A stretch of 64,000 nt of DNA, taken from the NCBI GenBank assembly GCA_034766995.1, contig CM068320.1, forward strand, positions 17,681,687 to 17,745,686, in the 5' to 3' direction. This document shows positions 26,132 to 38,809 of this stretch, piece by piece. The first letter of the stretch is position 1. Each line of letters begins with the position of its first letter. Origin of the DNA: Acanthacorydalis orientalis (taxonomy: Eukaryota; Arthropoda; Insecta; Megaloptera; Corydalidae). A program made the position numbers and the translations under genes. The notes beneath the pieces are model-generated. The model worked only from the letters and a program-made list of their open reading frames with translations. It did no database searches and was not told where the DNA came from.

Positions 26132-27397
26132 CAGAGTGCGCCAAAGGAACGGAAAAAATTCAAAATAATTAAATGAATTTTTATTTTTACATAATTTTGT
26201 TTGCATATTCTTTTTAGGTATATCGGACCATTTTATTTTTTAAAACTAACTGTTGATAGATGAGCATTGTTTTGAAGCAGGCATCCCTGTAAACTTATTT
26301 GGATATTTTCCATTACGCGTCTTAACATGTCTGGTGTCTTGGATTTTTAAGTAAGTTCAGGGATAGTGTGTAGATTATCAATATACACGTTACTCTTGAG
26401 ATAACTTCAAATAAAATAATCGCATGACGTCAAATCCGGCCAAATAAGATCTCTATTTTTGGAAATGATATGGTTAGGAAAGAGCGTTTTTATAGCATCC
26501 ATGGACATTTTAGCAGAATTGTTACCCCATCTTGATGCAGTCATGTAATTTGTGGAAATCGAATTAATTCTTGCATCAAAAATGTTTTAATCATGTTAGT
26601 GTAGCGAGCTGCGTTAACGTTTATGGAATTTTCGTTGTGGTCTTTCAAAAAGAATGACCCTATAATGCCAAAAGATGAAAACGCACACTATCTAGTAACT
26701 TTTGGACTATGCAGCGGATTTTGATGTGATTCAAATGTGTTCTCAGCACTCCACTACCGACTATTCTACTTGTTCACATAGTCGTTTAAATGAAAATCTC
26801 TTCATCTGATATCAATAAATTGTAAATCAAATTTTCATCTTCATTCAAACGTGTTAGCATATCTTGACAAAAATTCACGCGAGTAGGTAAATCAACATCT
26901 TTTAACTCCTGAATAATCTGAATTTTGTACAGATGAAAACTTAAAATTTTATGTAACAATTCTACGTACCGATATGTTACTAATGTTCAATACAGATGAA
27001 TTTTAAGGGGCTGAACGTAGTGGGTTACGTATTACAGCAACTCGAACACGGTCAACATTTTCTGGTGTTCTTATTGATCTTCTGGACCTTTTATGCTTCA
27101 AACTTAATGTAGAACCAGTTTCCTCAAACTTATGAACCCACAAGCTGATGTCATGAGAAGTTGGTACCTATCCACGACACGGAATGACAATGATTGCAAA
27201 ACCAACCGTTATGTAGTTGTTTGTCATTTTTGTAAAATGATTTCACAGCGAAAACTCGACGTATATCAGGGATCATTGCTCTATGTTTACTATATCACCA
27301 TAAATAACTAACAATGTATCACTTAATTTTATCCCCTCACTTTAACGGTAAATAAATGAGCTTGTTTTTAAAATTTCCCGCCACACTGGCGCCCCTG
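26132..27397 (-). mobile_element. IS630/mariner-superfamily transposon with TA target and GCGCC ends
   Basis: The element is 1266 bp. Its left end CAGAGTGCGCCA (26132) and the reverse complement of its right end, CAGGGGCGCCA (27397), form imperfect inverted repeats, and both are flanked by TA (26130-26131, 27398-27399). A single decayed transposase fills the minus strand. The length, target site and single gene fit an IS630-Tc1-mariner element, but one distinct from the M1/M2 mariner families here. Confidence 0.82.
26190..27290 (-). pseudogene. DDE transposase pseudogene of the IS630-like element
   Basis: Minus-strand reading gives blocks in the correct order. They are SDEEIFI (first acidic residue, DEAHFHL-like), a VNVNAARYTNMIKTFLMQEL segment, and LHQDGVTIL (QQDGATAH-like, second Asp). 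WPDLTSCDYF (third acidic residue block; SPDLTPCDFFLWG-like) and a C-terminal TPDMLRRVMENIQISL follow. Stop codons and frame changes occur throughout (for example after DEEIFI and within the WPDLT block), so no active protein can be made. The N-terminal helix-turn-helix lies towards 27000-27290 and is hard to read. Confidence 0.8.
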
Positions 27398-27505
27398 TAT
27401 TTATTTGCGATTAAGTAATGAATTTGTGTATTATATATTTTATTAAAATTGTTTTTAGTTAAATAGTTACAATATTACTTTTATTAACAACGAACAATAC
27501 CATAG

Positions 27506-27510
<5 letters not shown>

Positions 27511-27577
<67 letters not shown>
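27511..27577. repeat. (AT)n microsatellite
   Basis: About 67 bp. Confidence 0.97.
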
Positions 27578-27578
<1 letters not shown>

Positions 27579-27981
27579 CAATAGACGTGATTTTAATTCA
27601 AAATATATAAAATCATGTTTATTTTTCATTTTTTTAAAATTAATTCAATAAGTTAATTATTATTGTAAACAATATATCGCCGCTCTTTAAATATTTGTTG
27701 ATAAAAAGTTGCCTAGCTAATAAAACGGAAGTAAAATGGATTATTAGCAATTTTTTATTTGAAAGATTTATTACAGTTTATAATTGTCTTCTAAATAGTT
27801 TGAAGCTATTAAAAATACATTATATGGTAATGATGGATTCAAATGTTAATTAAAATTGAAAAATAACAGGTTTTAGAATATTTTTTCATGCAGATAAACA
27901 ATAAAAAATCAGAATTAAAAACTGTAATAAATAATACCAATAGAACATGAAGTATATACATAAAAGTTTATTAATGTATTT

Positions 27982-27983
<2 letters not shown>

Positions 27984-28015
<32 letters not shown>
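27984..28015. repeat. (AT)n microsatellite
   Basis: About 32 bp. Confidence 0.95.
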
Positions 28016-28017
<2 letters not shown>

Positions 28018-28229
28018 AATTTAATCAATGCCACTTTCTACTTATAATTGAACTACTTGACATAAGTAGTTTAGGTACGATTGAAAAAAATCCGCATACG
28101 ATAACGAATGTGTTTACTGGTTTTGCTTCTTTAAACGGTAATTAAACATACAATCAAGACTTAAATGAAATTTATAAACACCTATAAATAAATGCACCTT
28201 AATTACCTCGTCGAAATGCATTACACATA

Positions 28230-28460
28230 TATGTATATCTGGTTCTCGGGCGACAAACACGATCCAGTGCACTGTTGTAGTACACCGCTATTCGATTGTT
28301 ATTCAATGGTCGTCTCGCAGCCGGCTACTGTGTGACGCTACATGTGTATCATCCGTGAAGAAAAAGTCACTATACAAGCTATAAACATCATGTCGAGCTA
28401 ATGATGGTCAGTTGGACCTCATTAAAGCCACCGTTCCACAACAATTTGTTTTACATATTT
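28230..28460. promoter_or_regulatory. GC-richer islet 10
   Basis: The islet is CpG-bearing. It contains ATTGTTATTCAATGG (two Sox-like cores, ATTGTT and the complement of CCATTG) and GAGCTAATGATGG. There is no open frame of note. A regulatory role is inferred. Confidence 0.3.
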
Positions 28461-29613
28461 ACATAAACATCGTTTTAGAGGTATTTTCAGACAATTGATT
28501 AAACACATTTCATGAATTATTGAATATTCATCGAAACACGGTAAACTGGCTTAAATTTGTATTGAATAGAAGGAAAATGATATTTATATAGGTGCAATCA
28601 GACGTATATGTGTTTTATAAAATAGGACATATTTGCGAATAGTATCTTTCGAAAAATGTGTTTAAATTTGTACTTGAAATGCTAGAACATTTATTCCAGC
28701 AACTCGGAATGCCAGCACGATTGGCATTTAAACTTTTACAATTTTTTTATAAATTTTATCAATAAATTTATGAATAAATGATAAATCTTGTTATTTTTTT
28801 CAGTTAAAAAGTAATCCTAAATTTTTCATGATGATAAATTATATTTATAATTATCGAGTTGATGGAAAGAAAACTGAAAATATTTCCTGAGTGCAAAATG
28901 TTAAAATAATTATTGTACAGTATGCAAACTTTAATTTTTATATTATCAAAATAAAATAATTTATTTATAACTTTTTTTAACTTGATAATATGCACACGTT
29001 ATTGCAATTAAATTCATGAGTATATAGTTGGATATATAAATTATAAATATATAATTGTAAATGTGTACATTATAAATCCACTTATAATTATAGATTAAAA
29101 AAGGATAGTCACAGTGCAGTACAGAACATAAAAATATACACTGAATATTTAATACACGTACAGTGATATTACAAGCAACAGAAAACTGAATAATAAAAAA
29201 AGTATTTGCAGTCAAATAATTAAAAGAAAAAAGATTCTATTCGTAGAGTTTCGTGTCAACTTTTCTTGCAACCTTCAAGAAAATGATCCTAAAAAATGCA
29301 TAAGTGATTACAACGAAAATGCATAAAATAGAAACTTATAAAAGATGCAGGGATTTAATTTATGGACTTATTTATTAATGCAGATGTATTGGTTTTTTCA
29401 TAATTTATTATCTTCACTTAAAAATTTTATAAACATACATTTAAACTCTTTTATACTTTCAAAAAATAAATAAAATGTAATTTGTTTTATAATAAATGAA
29501 AATGTTTAAAATATGAAATATGAAAAGAACTAGATTATAAAATAGAACGCGTGATTTATAACTACAAATTGACTGAGAGTATTTGTGATATCAGATTATA
29601 TTTGAGCATATTA
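28461..29613. other. AT-rich spacer
   Basis: I see unique AT-rich sequence; frames of 63-84 codons on the minus strand are AT-biased and unrecognised. Confidence 0.55.
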
Positions 29614-30895
29614 TAGGATTGGTACATAAATAATTGCGGTTTTTATTATTCTTAGTTTGGAGCCGATTTTTCTAGTTACCGTTGTCTTTTTCTATAATCA
29701 TGTGATACATCATTGTAAACAATGAAAGTAGTACTACTGATTTCAGCTTATGTATATTGTTTTCATTCTTTAGTATTGTTGGATATAACTTCTTAAATTA
29801 ATCATGAAATAAAGCAAATTTGCGCGATTTTGTTGTATGAGTTCAAATTGGGACATAAAGTAACAGAAACTGCTAGAAATATCAAATTTGTTTTTGGCGA
29901 AGAGTCAATCAGTGAACGTACAGTTCAACACTGGTTCCAAAAATTTCTTAATGGAAATGAAAGCCTTGATGAAAAGGAGGATCGTAGACGTCCTTCAGCT
30001 ATAGACAATAGTGATTTAAGAACCATTATTGAAGCGAATCTACGAAAAACAACTCGAAAGGTGGTAGAAGAACTCAGTGTTGATCATTCAACAGTTGTTC
30101 AAAATTTGAGCTTAATTGGAAAAACAAAAAATCTGAATAAATGGGTGCCGTATGAACTAAACGAACATCAAGCAATTCAGCGATACGAAGTCTGCTCCAC
30201 GTTTCTTTAGCGTAATAAAAATTCCTTTCTTGATCACATTGTTATATATGATGAAAAGTAGATTCGACACAACAATCGGTAACGTTCATGACAGAGGCTC
30301 CATCGAGGAGAAGCCCCAAAACAGTTTCCTAAGCCAAAGCTTCATGAAAAGAAGATTATGGTCAGTGTTTGGTGTTCGGCAAGTAGCATCATTCACTACA
30401 ACTTCTTAAATCCTAGTGAAACAATAACAGCAGTAAATATTGTCAAGAAATTGAAAAAATCCATGAAAAGTTGCACCGTCTACGGCCAGCATTAGTCAAT
30501 CGAAGAGGATTAATTCTTCTTCATGACAACGCCCGACCACGCATCTCACAAATGACTTTAAAAAAATTGAATAAACTGGGTTATGAAACCTTACCTCACT
30601 CACCTTATTCTCCGGACCTATCTCCGACAGATTATCATTTTTTTTAAACATTTAGTAATTTTCTACGAGAGAAGGTTTTCAAAGATCAAGCATCAACTCA
30701 AACCAGTTTCAATGAATTAGTTAATTCCAGGACTCGAGAATTCTATCTTGTAGGAATAAACAAACTTGTTTCCCGTTGGGAGAAATGTGTGCAGGCCAAT
30801 AATCTTTATTTTGATAAACAAATAGTATTTTTAACTGATATATGCATCTTTATAGTCGATACGTAAAAACCATAATTATTTTTGCACCAACCTAA
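29614..30895 (+). mobile_element. near-full-length mariner (family M2), inactive
   Basis: The element is 1282 bp, the usual mariner size. Its left end TAGGATTGGTACATAAATAA and the complement of its right end, TTAGGTTGGTGCAAAAATAA, form terminal repeats. Both are flanked by TA (29612-29613 and 30896-30897). A single transposase frame occupies the inside. The ends differ from family M1 at the G/T-rich third block, so this is a separate lineage. Confidence 0.93.
29803..30866 (+). pseudogene. mariner transposase pseudogene (DD34D type)
   Basis: The start region has lost one base (ATGAAATAAAG where ATGGAA is expected), so only an in-frame TTG at 29830 remains. The first 127 codons encode the paired helix-turn-helix domain (YEFKLGHKVTETARNI, VQHWFQKFLNGNESL, GRRPS-like, VDHSTVVQNL) and are then cut by TAG at 30208. 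Further in-frame stops are TAG 30259 (the Trp of DEKW), TAA 30280 and TGA 30286. A one-base loss lies near 30435 and an extra T in the run near 30645. Catalytic blocks IYDEK, LHDNARP and YSPDLSPTDYHFF are recognisable. A C-terminal WEKCVQANNLYFD-like end closes the gene. Clearly dead but fairly young. Confidence 0.93.
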
Positions 30896-30897
30896 TA

Positions 30898-31905
30898 CTA
30901 ATTTCAAAGTTCAATATTTTCTGTATATACGTTTAGTGTGAAATATAAAAAACTGATCAAATACTTCTATCTATTAAATATTAGCTAGTTTTCATTTTTC
31001 TATAAATGTATTACATATTTCACTAACTTTATGTATTTTGCAGACGATTCATGCTAAAAATCAATTTTTTAACTGCTAATAAAGAAAATTATGACAAATA
31101 AAAAAATATGTATTTAAAAAATGGAATTTTATTAATAAAAAAACGATGAAATATACTGTTTATTCAAGTTGTCATTTACAAATAGTGTGTCCGTTAAAAT
31201 AACTTTCATATTTTTTTATTAATATTACACTTATACAATATAATATTTACAAAGACAATCCGCAACGGTACTTAAAATAAATGATAGTTTATAAAATTCG
31301 AGTGTACATTTAACGATATACAAATAACATGTCGCTTAATGCAGTCGACTAGAAATGTACAACATAGGTTTTTGAACTGTCGACTACGTCGTATTATTAA
31401 TAACTGCGATTATTTTCTAATAGACAGTAAACTATGTTATAGATAGTACATATGGTGACAAGGTGACATATCTAGACATACATATGTAGAATGTTCAGGT
31501 GTAGGCGGTACCGTGATGTCGTTAATATCTATTATGAAACGTAATACAGGAATCCAAGTATAATACAGTAGCAACATTTCGTGTTATTAATAATAATCAA
31601 TGTCTACAAAATTCTTATAAATACGTAGTCGAATAAAATTTACTTTCAGAGATTATCACGTTTATATATCATTTACAAATGTTAGTTTAATATATATTGT
31701 CTATTAAAAGTGTGATGAGTTTGATTCATTTTTCATTAATTTTTGTACGTTTTAATTTTTTTTCACATGATTAAATTGAATTGCAAGATCTTAATTACTT
31801 TCACAGAAGTTTTCTAGAAAAAAAAACATTCCTAGGAACATGTAACGTTTTAAGTATGAGAAAATCTAAAAAAAACAACAGTGATTTCGTTCTTTTACAC
31901 ACACA

Positions 31906-31961
<56 letters not shown>

Positions 31962-32400
31962 CATTTGAAAAGTATTAACATAAATAAATAAGACAATGTA
32001 CTTTTAGATGAAGAAATACAGAAAGTATGATAACGTGTGCATAACTTTAGATAAGATAATATAATAAGTTATTTAAAATATGTGCATTTTTTGCAATTTA
32101 GTTCATAAAGTATATTATTGTTGAACTAAAAATATTTTACTTGATGATAATTATATTAAGTCAAATTTCACTACATTAGATATATTATAACATTACTTTA
32201 CTAGTCTCTTGTAACAATCATTTCCGCCATACTAAAGTAAAAATACACCGTTTATTAATTATTATTTGAAGAAAACTAATAAAATGTGTACGTTTATTTC
32301 AGAAATGATTTTAATTTTCCATACCTTAAAATAATACTGGTACTATAGATATACTACTATATAACACTGCTACTATATAATACTACTATTGATATTATTA
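30898..32400. other. AT-rich spacer
   Basis: One (AT)n tract (31911) and a slightly GC-richer patch at 31260-31560, in which GTCGACTA occurs twice. There are no genes. Confidence 0.55.
31911..31960. repeat. (AT)n microsatellite
   Basis: About 50 bp, preceded by ACACACAC. Confidence 0.97.
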
Positions 32401-32889
32401 TTAGATTGGTAGGAAAATAATCGCGGTTTTTATTTACTGAATTCTAACCTTATTTTTTTTCAATGAAAGTATCATTTCATCGCGTTCATGTTAATATCAT
32501 TTTAAAGTGAATTTTTCGGTCTGCATTTTGGTGGTTTTATTAGTAATTTTGCTTCAAATTGGGTTTTGAATTAAAGATAGAAAAGAAGCAAATAAGAGCA
32601 ATTTTTTTTGTATGAATTCAAAACGGGTGGTAAAGTTGCAGAAACTGCTCGTGATGTGAACGATGTTTTTGGTGTGGGTGAGCAATGTATGGCGTAATGG
32701 TGGTTCCAAAAATTTCATGTAGAAGATGAAGAAGGTCGTGGGGGTCCTTCATCAATTCATAACGACCAACTGAAGGCGTGAGGTTGGTTTGAGGGGTTAA
32801 TTCGATTAATAAAGTTAATTATGTGCTGAGAAAAAAAATGTATATGAATTTGAAGGTCATAAACCGCAATTATTTTTCTACCAACCAAA
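32401..32889 (+). mobile_element. mariner deletion derivative (family M1 copy 3)
   Basis: The element is 489 bp with ends TTAGATTGGTAGGAAAATAA and, complemented, TTTGGTTGGTAGAAAAATAA. TA flanks it at 32399-32400 and 32890-32891. The transposase start is mutated (ATAGAAAAG). The helix-turn-helix region reads down to the PSSIHNDQLKA equivalent. Sequence then jumps, with an unrelated-looking linker, to the family 3' end TATATGAATTTGAAGGTCAT. The catalytic domain is gone. Confidence 0.9.
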
Positions 32890-32891
32890 TA

Positions 32892-34882
32892 TTATTTTAC
32901 TTTATATGAAATACCAGATTTAATCACTTGTATCTGAAATGTATGCGTTTTCACATATAAATAAAATAAATATTTTTTTAATGTTACCTTCTCAATTTTT
33001 ATTTATGAAATTTGATTCCCATGAAATGGTTTTGTAAAATTAATATCGTGATAAAATAATTATCTTTAATTAATTTTTAAAAATTGAAGACATAAAATTT
33101 AATTTACATAGAGTTTTTATCAAATCTTATAATATATAACTGAGCAAGTCTCTAATAGTTTGTGTTCTTTGGAAAGTAAAACATTTAATAACAATTTTCA
33201 AAGATGTAAAAGATTGGTTTTATAGCGAAAACTATTTATTCCTTTTTTAAGACTTTTAAAATTAAAAATAAAGTTTTGAGGAAATACCTTTCAACAGAAA
33301 AATAGTTCTATAAATGTGATACGAGCTATGAATTTAGTAATATCTGAATATTTTTCAGATTCTTGAATAATCTGAGAATTGATCTTTTCTTCTTGTTTAA
33401 AAACATTATTTCTTGCAAACTAAATTCTCAGTTATTAGTTGAGATTCCAACTTGTTCATAAACAACTTTGTTCCATATATCATTGTCAATAAAAAGTTTT
33501 AGAATCAAAAATAACATTTAAAAAAATCCAGAATACAAATAAATTTTTGTAAAGATGTTTCGTTTTAAATGTGGTTAAAAATACCAATACAATACGATGA
33601 TGTTCATTCTGATCATTGATTTTTTAATTTTTATTTAAAATAAATTGAAATTTCAATACTAATTTCTTTATACATTCGATAGACAATAATAAAAAGTTTA
33701 AAAATATTTCTAGATATAAAATAAAAAGAATAAAAGTAACGAAATTAGTTTAAAGACAAATTAAAGAACGTGTATTAGCATCGTTCTGTTGTAAATTTCC
33801 GTACAAATACTTATTTATTACATAAAATTTAACAATTTTATGTCAAATTTATACAACGAGTAATCGCGAAGAACCATAATTTAATTTTAAATATGAAATA
33901 TGAGAAGTCAAAAAAAAAAATAAATTCAAATATATAAATATACAAACATTCCTTATAAGTATTTTCTTTGAAAAATAATAATGAAGTGAATGAATAAACG
34001 ATAATGACAAATTAAAATTTCAGTGTTTTTTCACATTTCGGATTCATGTACAATGATTATGATATAATTGAGAAAATATGTTCGGTTTTTTAATGAGAAG
34101 GATACAGGATTTTAGAAAAAAAAATAATTTTGAATAAAAACAAGTTACAGTATATCATAAATGTGTTTGATATAACTACATTTTCGATCAATTTTTCGTA
34201 GGAATGTCTATATTTATTGAGGCATTAATTATGGCAATGGATCAAATACTCAAATATCTGGCGATAAAAATGTCTTCTGCAAAAGTTGTTATCGCGCCAT
34301 CTGTTCTTGGAATGCAGATAAGATATGAGTGGTTCCAATACAGTAAAATAGAATCATAGCCTAGAAGTGTCTCAGTTTTCTCTGTTAAAAAAGTCAAGAC
34401 AAAGATGAGTTGAAGCAAAGTTATGACTATGTTTTTAGAGAAAGTACAGATTAGTTTTAGTGAAATTAACTACTTGTGATGCCACGATAAACGCAACTCA
34501 TTATTAATCCACACTAACTAAAACGGAATTCAAAAGAAGATTAAACCATTGCTACGTTTTATGAGATATCTTTTTACCACCTGAGTTTTGACATTTTAAT
34601 CTATTACTATGACCAGTGGTTCAATACGTAAGGTGAATGCTCTGATAAAAACTAAATGAGTTTATAACAAACTCAAGTGTAACTTTATATTTGAAATTAA
34701 AAAACACAGAAATCTATTTTCTGAGTTTTGTTGTATACTTTAGTAACATAATTTGTATCCAAGAAAGTAAAAAAACTTTGGGTGCTTTGATATATTTAGC
34801 ACAATTTAGATTCAAAATTTTATGTTAAGGGAATGAATGGAGTTACTACTGAAATAGGAAAATTCTGTTATATTCAATTATA

Positions 34883-34889
<7 letters not shown>
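32892..34889. other. AT-rich spacer
   Basis: The sequence is AT-rich. A moderately complex block at 34195-34620 contains GCGATAA and TTATCGC as a short inverted pair. I cannot assign it to a transposon. Confidence 0.5.

Positions 34890-34941
<52 letters not shown>
34890..34941. repeat. (AT)n microsatellite
   Basis: About 52 bp, separated from the next tract by about 27 bp. Confidence 0.97.
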
Positions 34942-34946
<5 letters not shown>

Positions 34947-34965
34947 AATTTAATAGTTTAGTTTA

Positions 34966-34968
<3 letters not shown>

Positions 34969-35012
<44 letters not shown>
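34969..35012. repeat. (AT)n microsatellite
   Basis: About 43 bp, ending in ACATATATATACACATG. Confidence 0.97.
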
Positions 35013-35018
<6 letters not shown>

Positions 35019-35049
35019 TATACACATGTAAAATAAAGACACAATATAT

Positions 35050-35441
35050 CAGTGGTCTTCAAACTTTATCGATTTACAGAATTCTTAAGATTATACATTT
35101 TTTGCAGAATCCCTACCATCCCCAGAAAATTCACGATGCGTACCCCACAAGTTTTGAAAATCGGCCATGTTACATAACCAAATTTTGTTATTTACATCTG
35201 ATTGAGCGGGGTTTAATGTGTATTTATAAATACAGTTTTACTACTTAATAGGCACAAATAGAGTTTTACTGCCTAATAATAGGTAGTAATAAGTATTTAT
35301 AGAAGTAAAATAAATTATTATAAATTAAGTATTTGGAATTTCTAGCTTGTCGCGGTTTTTCTTCGAAAATTCTTTTCAATTTTGAGTTCGACTCGCGGGA
35401 CCCTTGAAGAAGTTGCGCGGAACACAGTTTGAAGAACACTG
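35050..35441. mobile_element. hAT-superfamily MITE with perfect 8-bp target duplication
   Basis: The element is 392 bp and has no coding capacity. Its left end CAGTGGTCTTCAAACTTT and, complemented, its right end CAGTGTTCTTCAAACTGT match the common hAT terminal type (CAGTGGTTCTCAAACT-like). The 8 bp outside each end are identical: CAATATAT at 35042-35049 and at 35442-35449. The 8-bp duplication is diagnostic of hAT transposases. The element must be mobilised in trans. The intact duplication suggests a recent insertion. Confidence 0.93.
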
Positions 35442-35624
35442 CAATATATCATAAACAATTGCGTATGCTGTTAAGAATACTCATTGTAGATAAATAAATG
35501 CACAGAAAAGTATTTTTAGATTGAAAGGAATCGAAACAATTTAGTAATAATACTTGATGCATTTGAATTAAGCAACATGGATAATGTATTACGAATATCC
35601 AGACCAACGCCGTGTTACAATTCA

Positions 35625-35815
35625 CATGCATCGACGTGCACCACGTGCGCCGTTGCCTGGAGCGGCAGGCGGGGCGTCCAGTAGCAGCTATTAGCGACTC
35701 TGTTATTATGTTCGGCTAGTCTGCCTTCCGCCGCCCCCTCACTACATAACGACACCTGCGGGCGACACACATACCTGCTAAACGCTGTCAATGTGTACGC
35801 CCGCCCTAAAATAGT
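35625..35815. promoter_or_regulatory. GC-rich islet 11 with E-boxes
   Basis: The islet begins about 180 bp after the hAT MITE. It contains CACGTG (35642-35647) and CACCTG (35753-35758), plus GGAGCGGCAGGCGGGG and CCGCCGCCCCC-like runs. CpGs are dense. There is no long frame through it. Confidence 0.4.
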
Positions 35816-36029
35816 ACTAAATCTAATAATGCGATAGAGAGAGAACTTGCAATGTTCAAGTATAATTTATTGGCGATTAAGAGCTCGCAGGTTTTTATTT
35901 TATTTTTCTTAAAAATTATCCTTTTTAGTAGGTAACAAAATGCACAATTTACATTTATAAAGGCAATATTTTGTATGGGGGAGCAATATTGAATGTTTTT
36001 ATACGATAAAAACATCCATCCGTTTTTAA

Positions 36030-36261
36030 CCCTTTCCACGCGACTGATCCCTCTGAGGGGTCTCTAACAAATAACATTATCCTTTTTTTTTATATGAAAC
36101 ATGAATTAATAAAAAATGTATTTCTGAAGTTTCATTTAAATAAAGAAATTATTTACAATGTTACATTATTTTATTTGAAGTTATTTGTTGCTTGCTATTT
36201 TGTTAAAAAATATATTCGAGTTACTGTGAGGTGAGGTGAAATAATCTCCGAGTGTAAAAAG
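36030..36261. mobile_element. probable piggyBac-type MITE
   Basis: The element is 232 bp and flanked by TTAA on both sides (36026-36029 and 36262-36265). The left end reads CCCTTTCCACGCGACTG and the complement of the right end CTTTTTACACTCGGAG. They share the pattern YYTTTnCACnCGR. Just inside the left end, CCCTCTGAGGG forms a tiny hairpin. TTAA target and CCYTTT-like ends are typical of piggyBac. The weak terminal match keeps this moderate. Confidence 0.55.
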
Positions 36262-36265
36262 TTAA

Positions 36266-37361
36266 TTAATATAGTTATAGAAAATATATTACATACACAT
36301 CTAAAAGTAAACAGATTTGTATAATATATAGTTAATTACTAGATATTCTAATAAAATTTAATTGAAATACATTCAATTATATTATATTAAAAAAATTAAA
36401 ACTATTTTAGTAAGACGTTTAGATTTGATTCTGCATCGAATAAAAAAAAACTGAGATGTAATCTTTGATATTTCTTTATTCCTAGTGGAATAATGTATAA
36501 AATTCTACTTATATTGTTGTATGAATAGAAATGAAAATATTATTTTTCACCTAGATAAAATATATTCTTTTTCATTTTCCAGTACACGGTTTTATCTTAA
36601 GAAAACTTTTATTCCATTATATATGGTACTTTTATTTGAAAAAATAATCTGAAAATGTTTACTAATAATAATATAAATACAAGTGTACAATTATATGAAC
36701 ATTTAAATCAATCTTATCAATTTACAATCTATATTTCTTTTCTAAAAAAAAATGTATCAACAATTAAAATAATGGAATAATTAAAAAGAAATATGAAGTA
36801 AAAAGTAGCAGTTAGATTTTAGATATTATCTTGAATAGGGAAGGAATTTTCAAATCAAGAACTTATTTTCCTTGGAAAAATAAATGACGGATTTTTATTA
36901 CAAACAGCCAGTGGTTTCAGTAATAATTATTTCCAAATGAATTTACTGTTTTGATTATAAATTGTTTTTCACATCTAATAAATATATTATTTTACAATAT
37001 TAAAAATGGTTTCAGATAAATAAAGTAGAGAGAACAATAATTTATGGTCATTACATTATATCGTTACGTAGTGTTTTAAGTTCTATTTGTCAGGTCGTAA
37101 CTTAGAATACAAAGTAAAAGATGTAGACCGCCCCTTTAACAGCTACCGGCAAACACATAAAATATATCAGCGGTGGTATTTCCAACTACATATTGTGAAT
37201 AATTTACAATATGAAATGAAATATATATCTTCATTAATATTTGCACATTTCATATATTCGGTTTTTTTTACTCTACAATTAAAAAATGTCTAAATTAATA
37301 ACATTTATTGTAATGCAAAAACACGAGTTACTTTTTCGACTAGAGAAAAGGTATACAACAC

Positions 37362-37409
<48 letters not shown>

Positions 37410-38809
37410 ATATGTCACGAATCACACTCAACACACCACAAATATTTCTCCTATCAATGATTCATTAAGTTCATTCAAATTATGATTTATATGTATTTTT
37501 GATTGTGATACAATCATCCTTACAGAACAGAGGTATAAAAATATACCATAAAGAAATTTTTTATGGTGTTTGAAGAGTGATTTAGGTTTGAGAGTAAATT
37601 TAGTTACAGTCTCAAAAATTATTTTTTTTTCAATCTATTGTTTCATAAATATTTAATTTTAATAAGTAAGTTATTTAACAATTCAATGATGTTTTTCTAG
37701 ATTCATTTAAATATATATGTCTTAATTCGAAAATAATTCCTCATGTCTTAAATACATAATAGTAAATACAGAAGGTTTTGTTTTAAAACAATGTATGTTG
37801 TAACACTTATGAAATTGTATTTCTAATGAACATCATATTAATTATGTATTTTTCTTTATTTCATACTGAATGAGTAGAGAGAGTAACTTAATTGCTGGTT
37901 TGCTTTTTATTCAAGTATCAGGAAATTAGAAGTTTAAACCTCTTTAGTATATATTTAAGATTGGAAAAAAATATTGTGAAATATGATTATTTTAATTAAA
38001 CAAAAATTAATAAATTTCGATTTTAGTAAAGCTTTAATATTAAGACATTTTATATATCAGATGTTAAATAATAAATTTATTTGTACGTTTTTCTAAAATA
38101 CACATTTTAAAATTTAATAAAGATATTTTATCTATAGATTTAATTATAATATTGTTTTATAATAAACATGTATTTATTATTTGAAGTCAATGTAAACAAA
38201 TTAAACAATAAACTGATTGTTCCCTACAATATAATTGCTCAACGAATTTTGAATTTTCTTTCATTAAAAAGGAATAAAAAACAATGATAAATATATTCGT
38301 GTTGGTCATGAAATATATAGTCATAGATATTTTACGGAAAAAAGTGTGCTTTAGTATGTTAATGAGAAGATATGTAATACTGTATTTACATTTTATTCTA
38401 AGATAAATGTAAAATTATCAGGGTTGACTTTAATGTAAAAATTCGTTGAAAACGTACCAATTTTAACTTTTTAAATGATGAATTAAATATGTGAAGAACA
38501 AGTTGAAACTAATATAAAATGATGTTTTTGTGAAGAATAATTCTATTGAAAAAAGTGGTGTTTAGTCAAACTTAATATAAAGTAGATAAAACTGTGGCTA
38601 AAACATGATATAACATGGTGTCATCGTTATAAATTTTATTTAAAAAATAAGTGTTTTATTTTATTTACGTATAATATAATTAATCAATCATTTGTGATAT
38701 TTCATGTAAAATATCTACAAATTGCTCCTATTATGTCTACAAAGAACTTAGTTGGTTAGTATGTAAATATTAAGGATATCACTTTCCGAATTGAAAATTA
38801 CCGATTTCT
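36266..38809. other. AT-rich spacer
   Basis: Long unique AT-rich stretch with one (AT)n tract (37364). Frames of 60-68 codons near 37087-37468 are unrecognised. Confidence 0.6.
37364..37407. repeat. (AT)n microsatellite
   Basis: About 44 bp ending in CTATATG. Confidence 0.97.
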
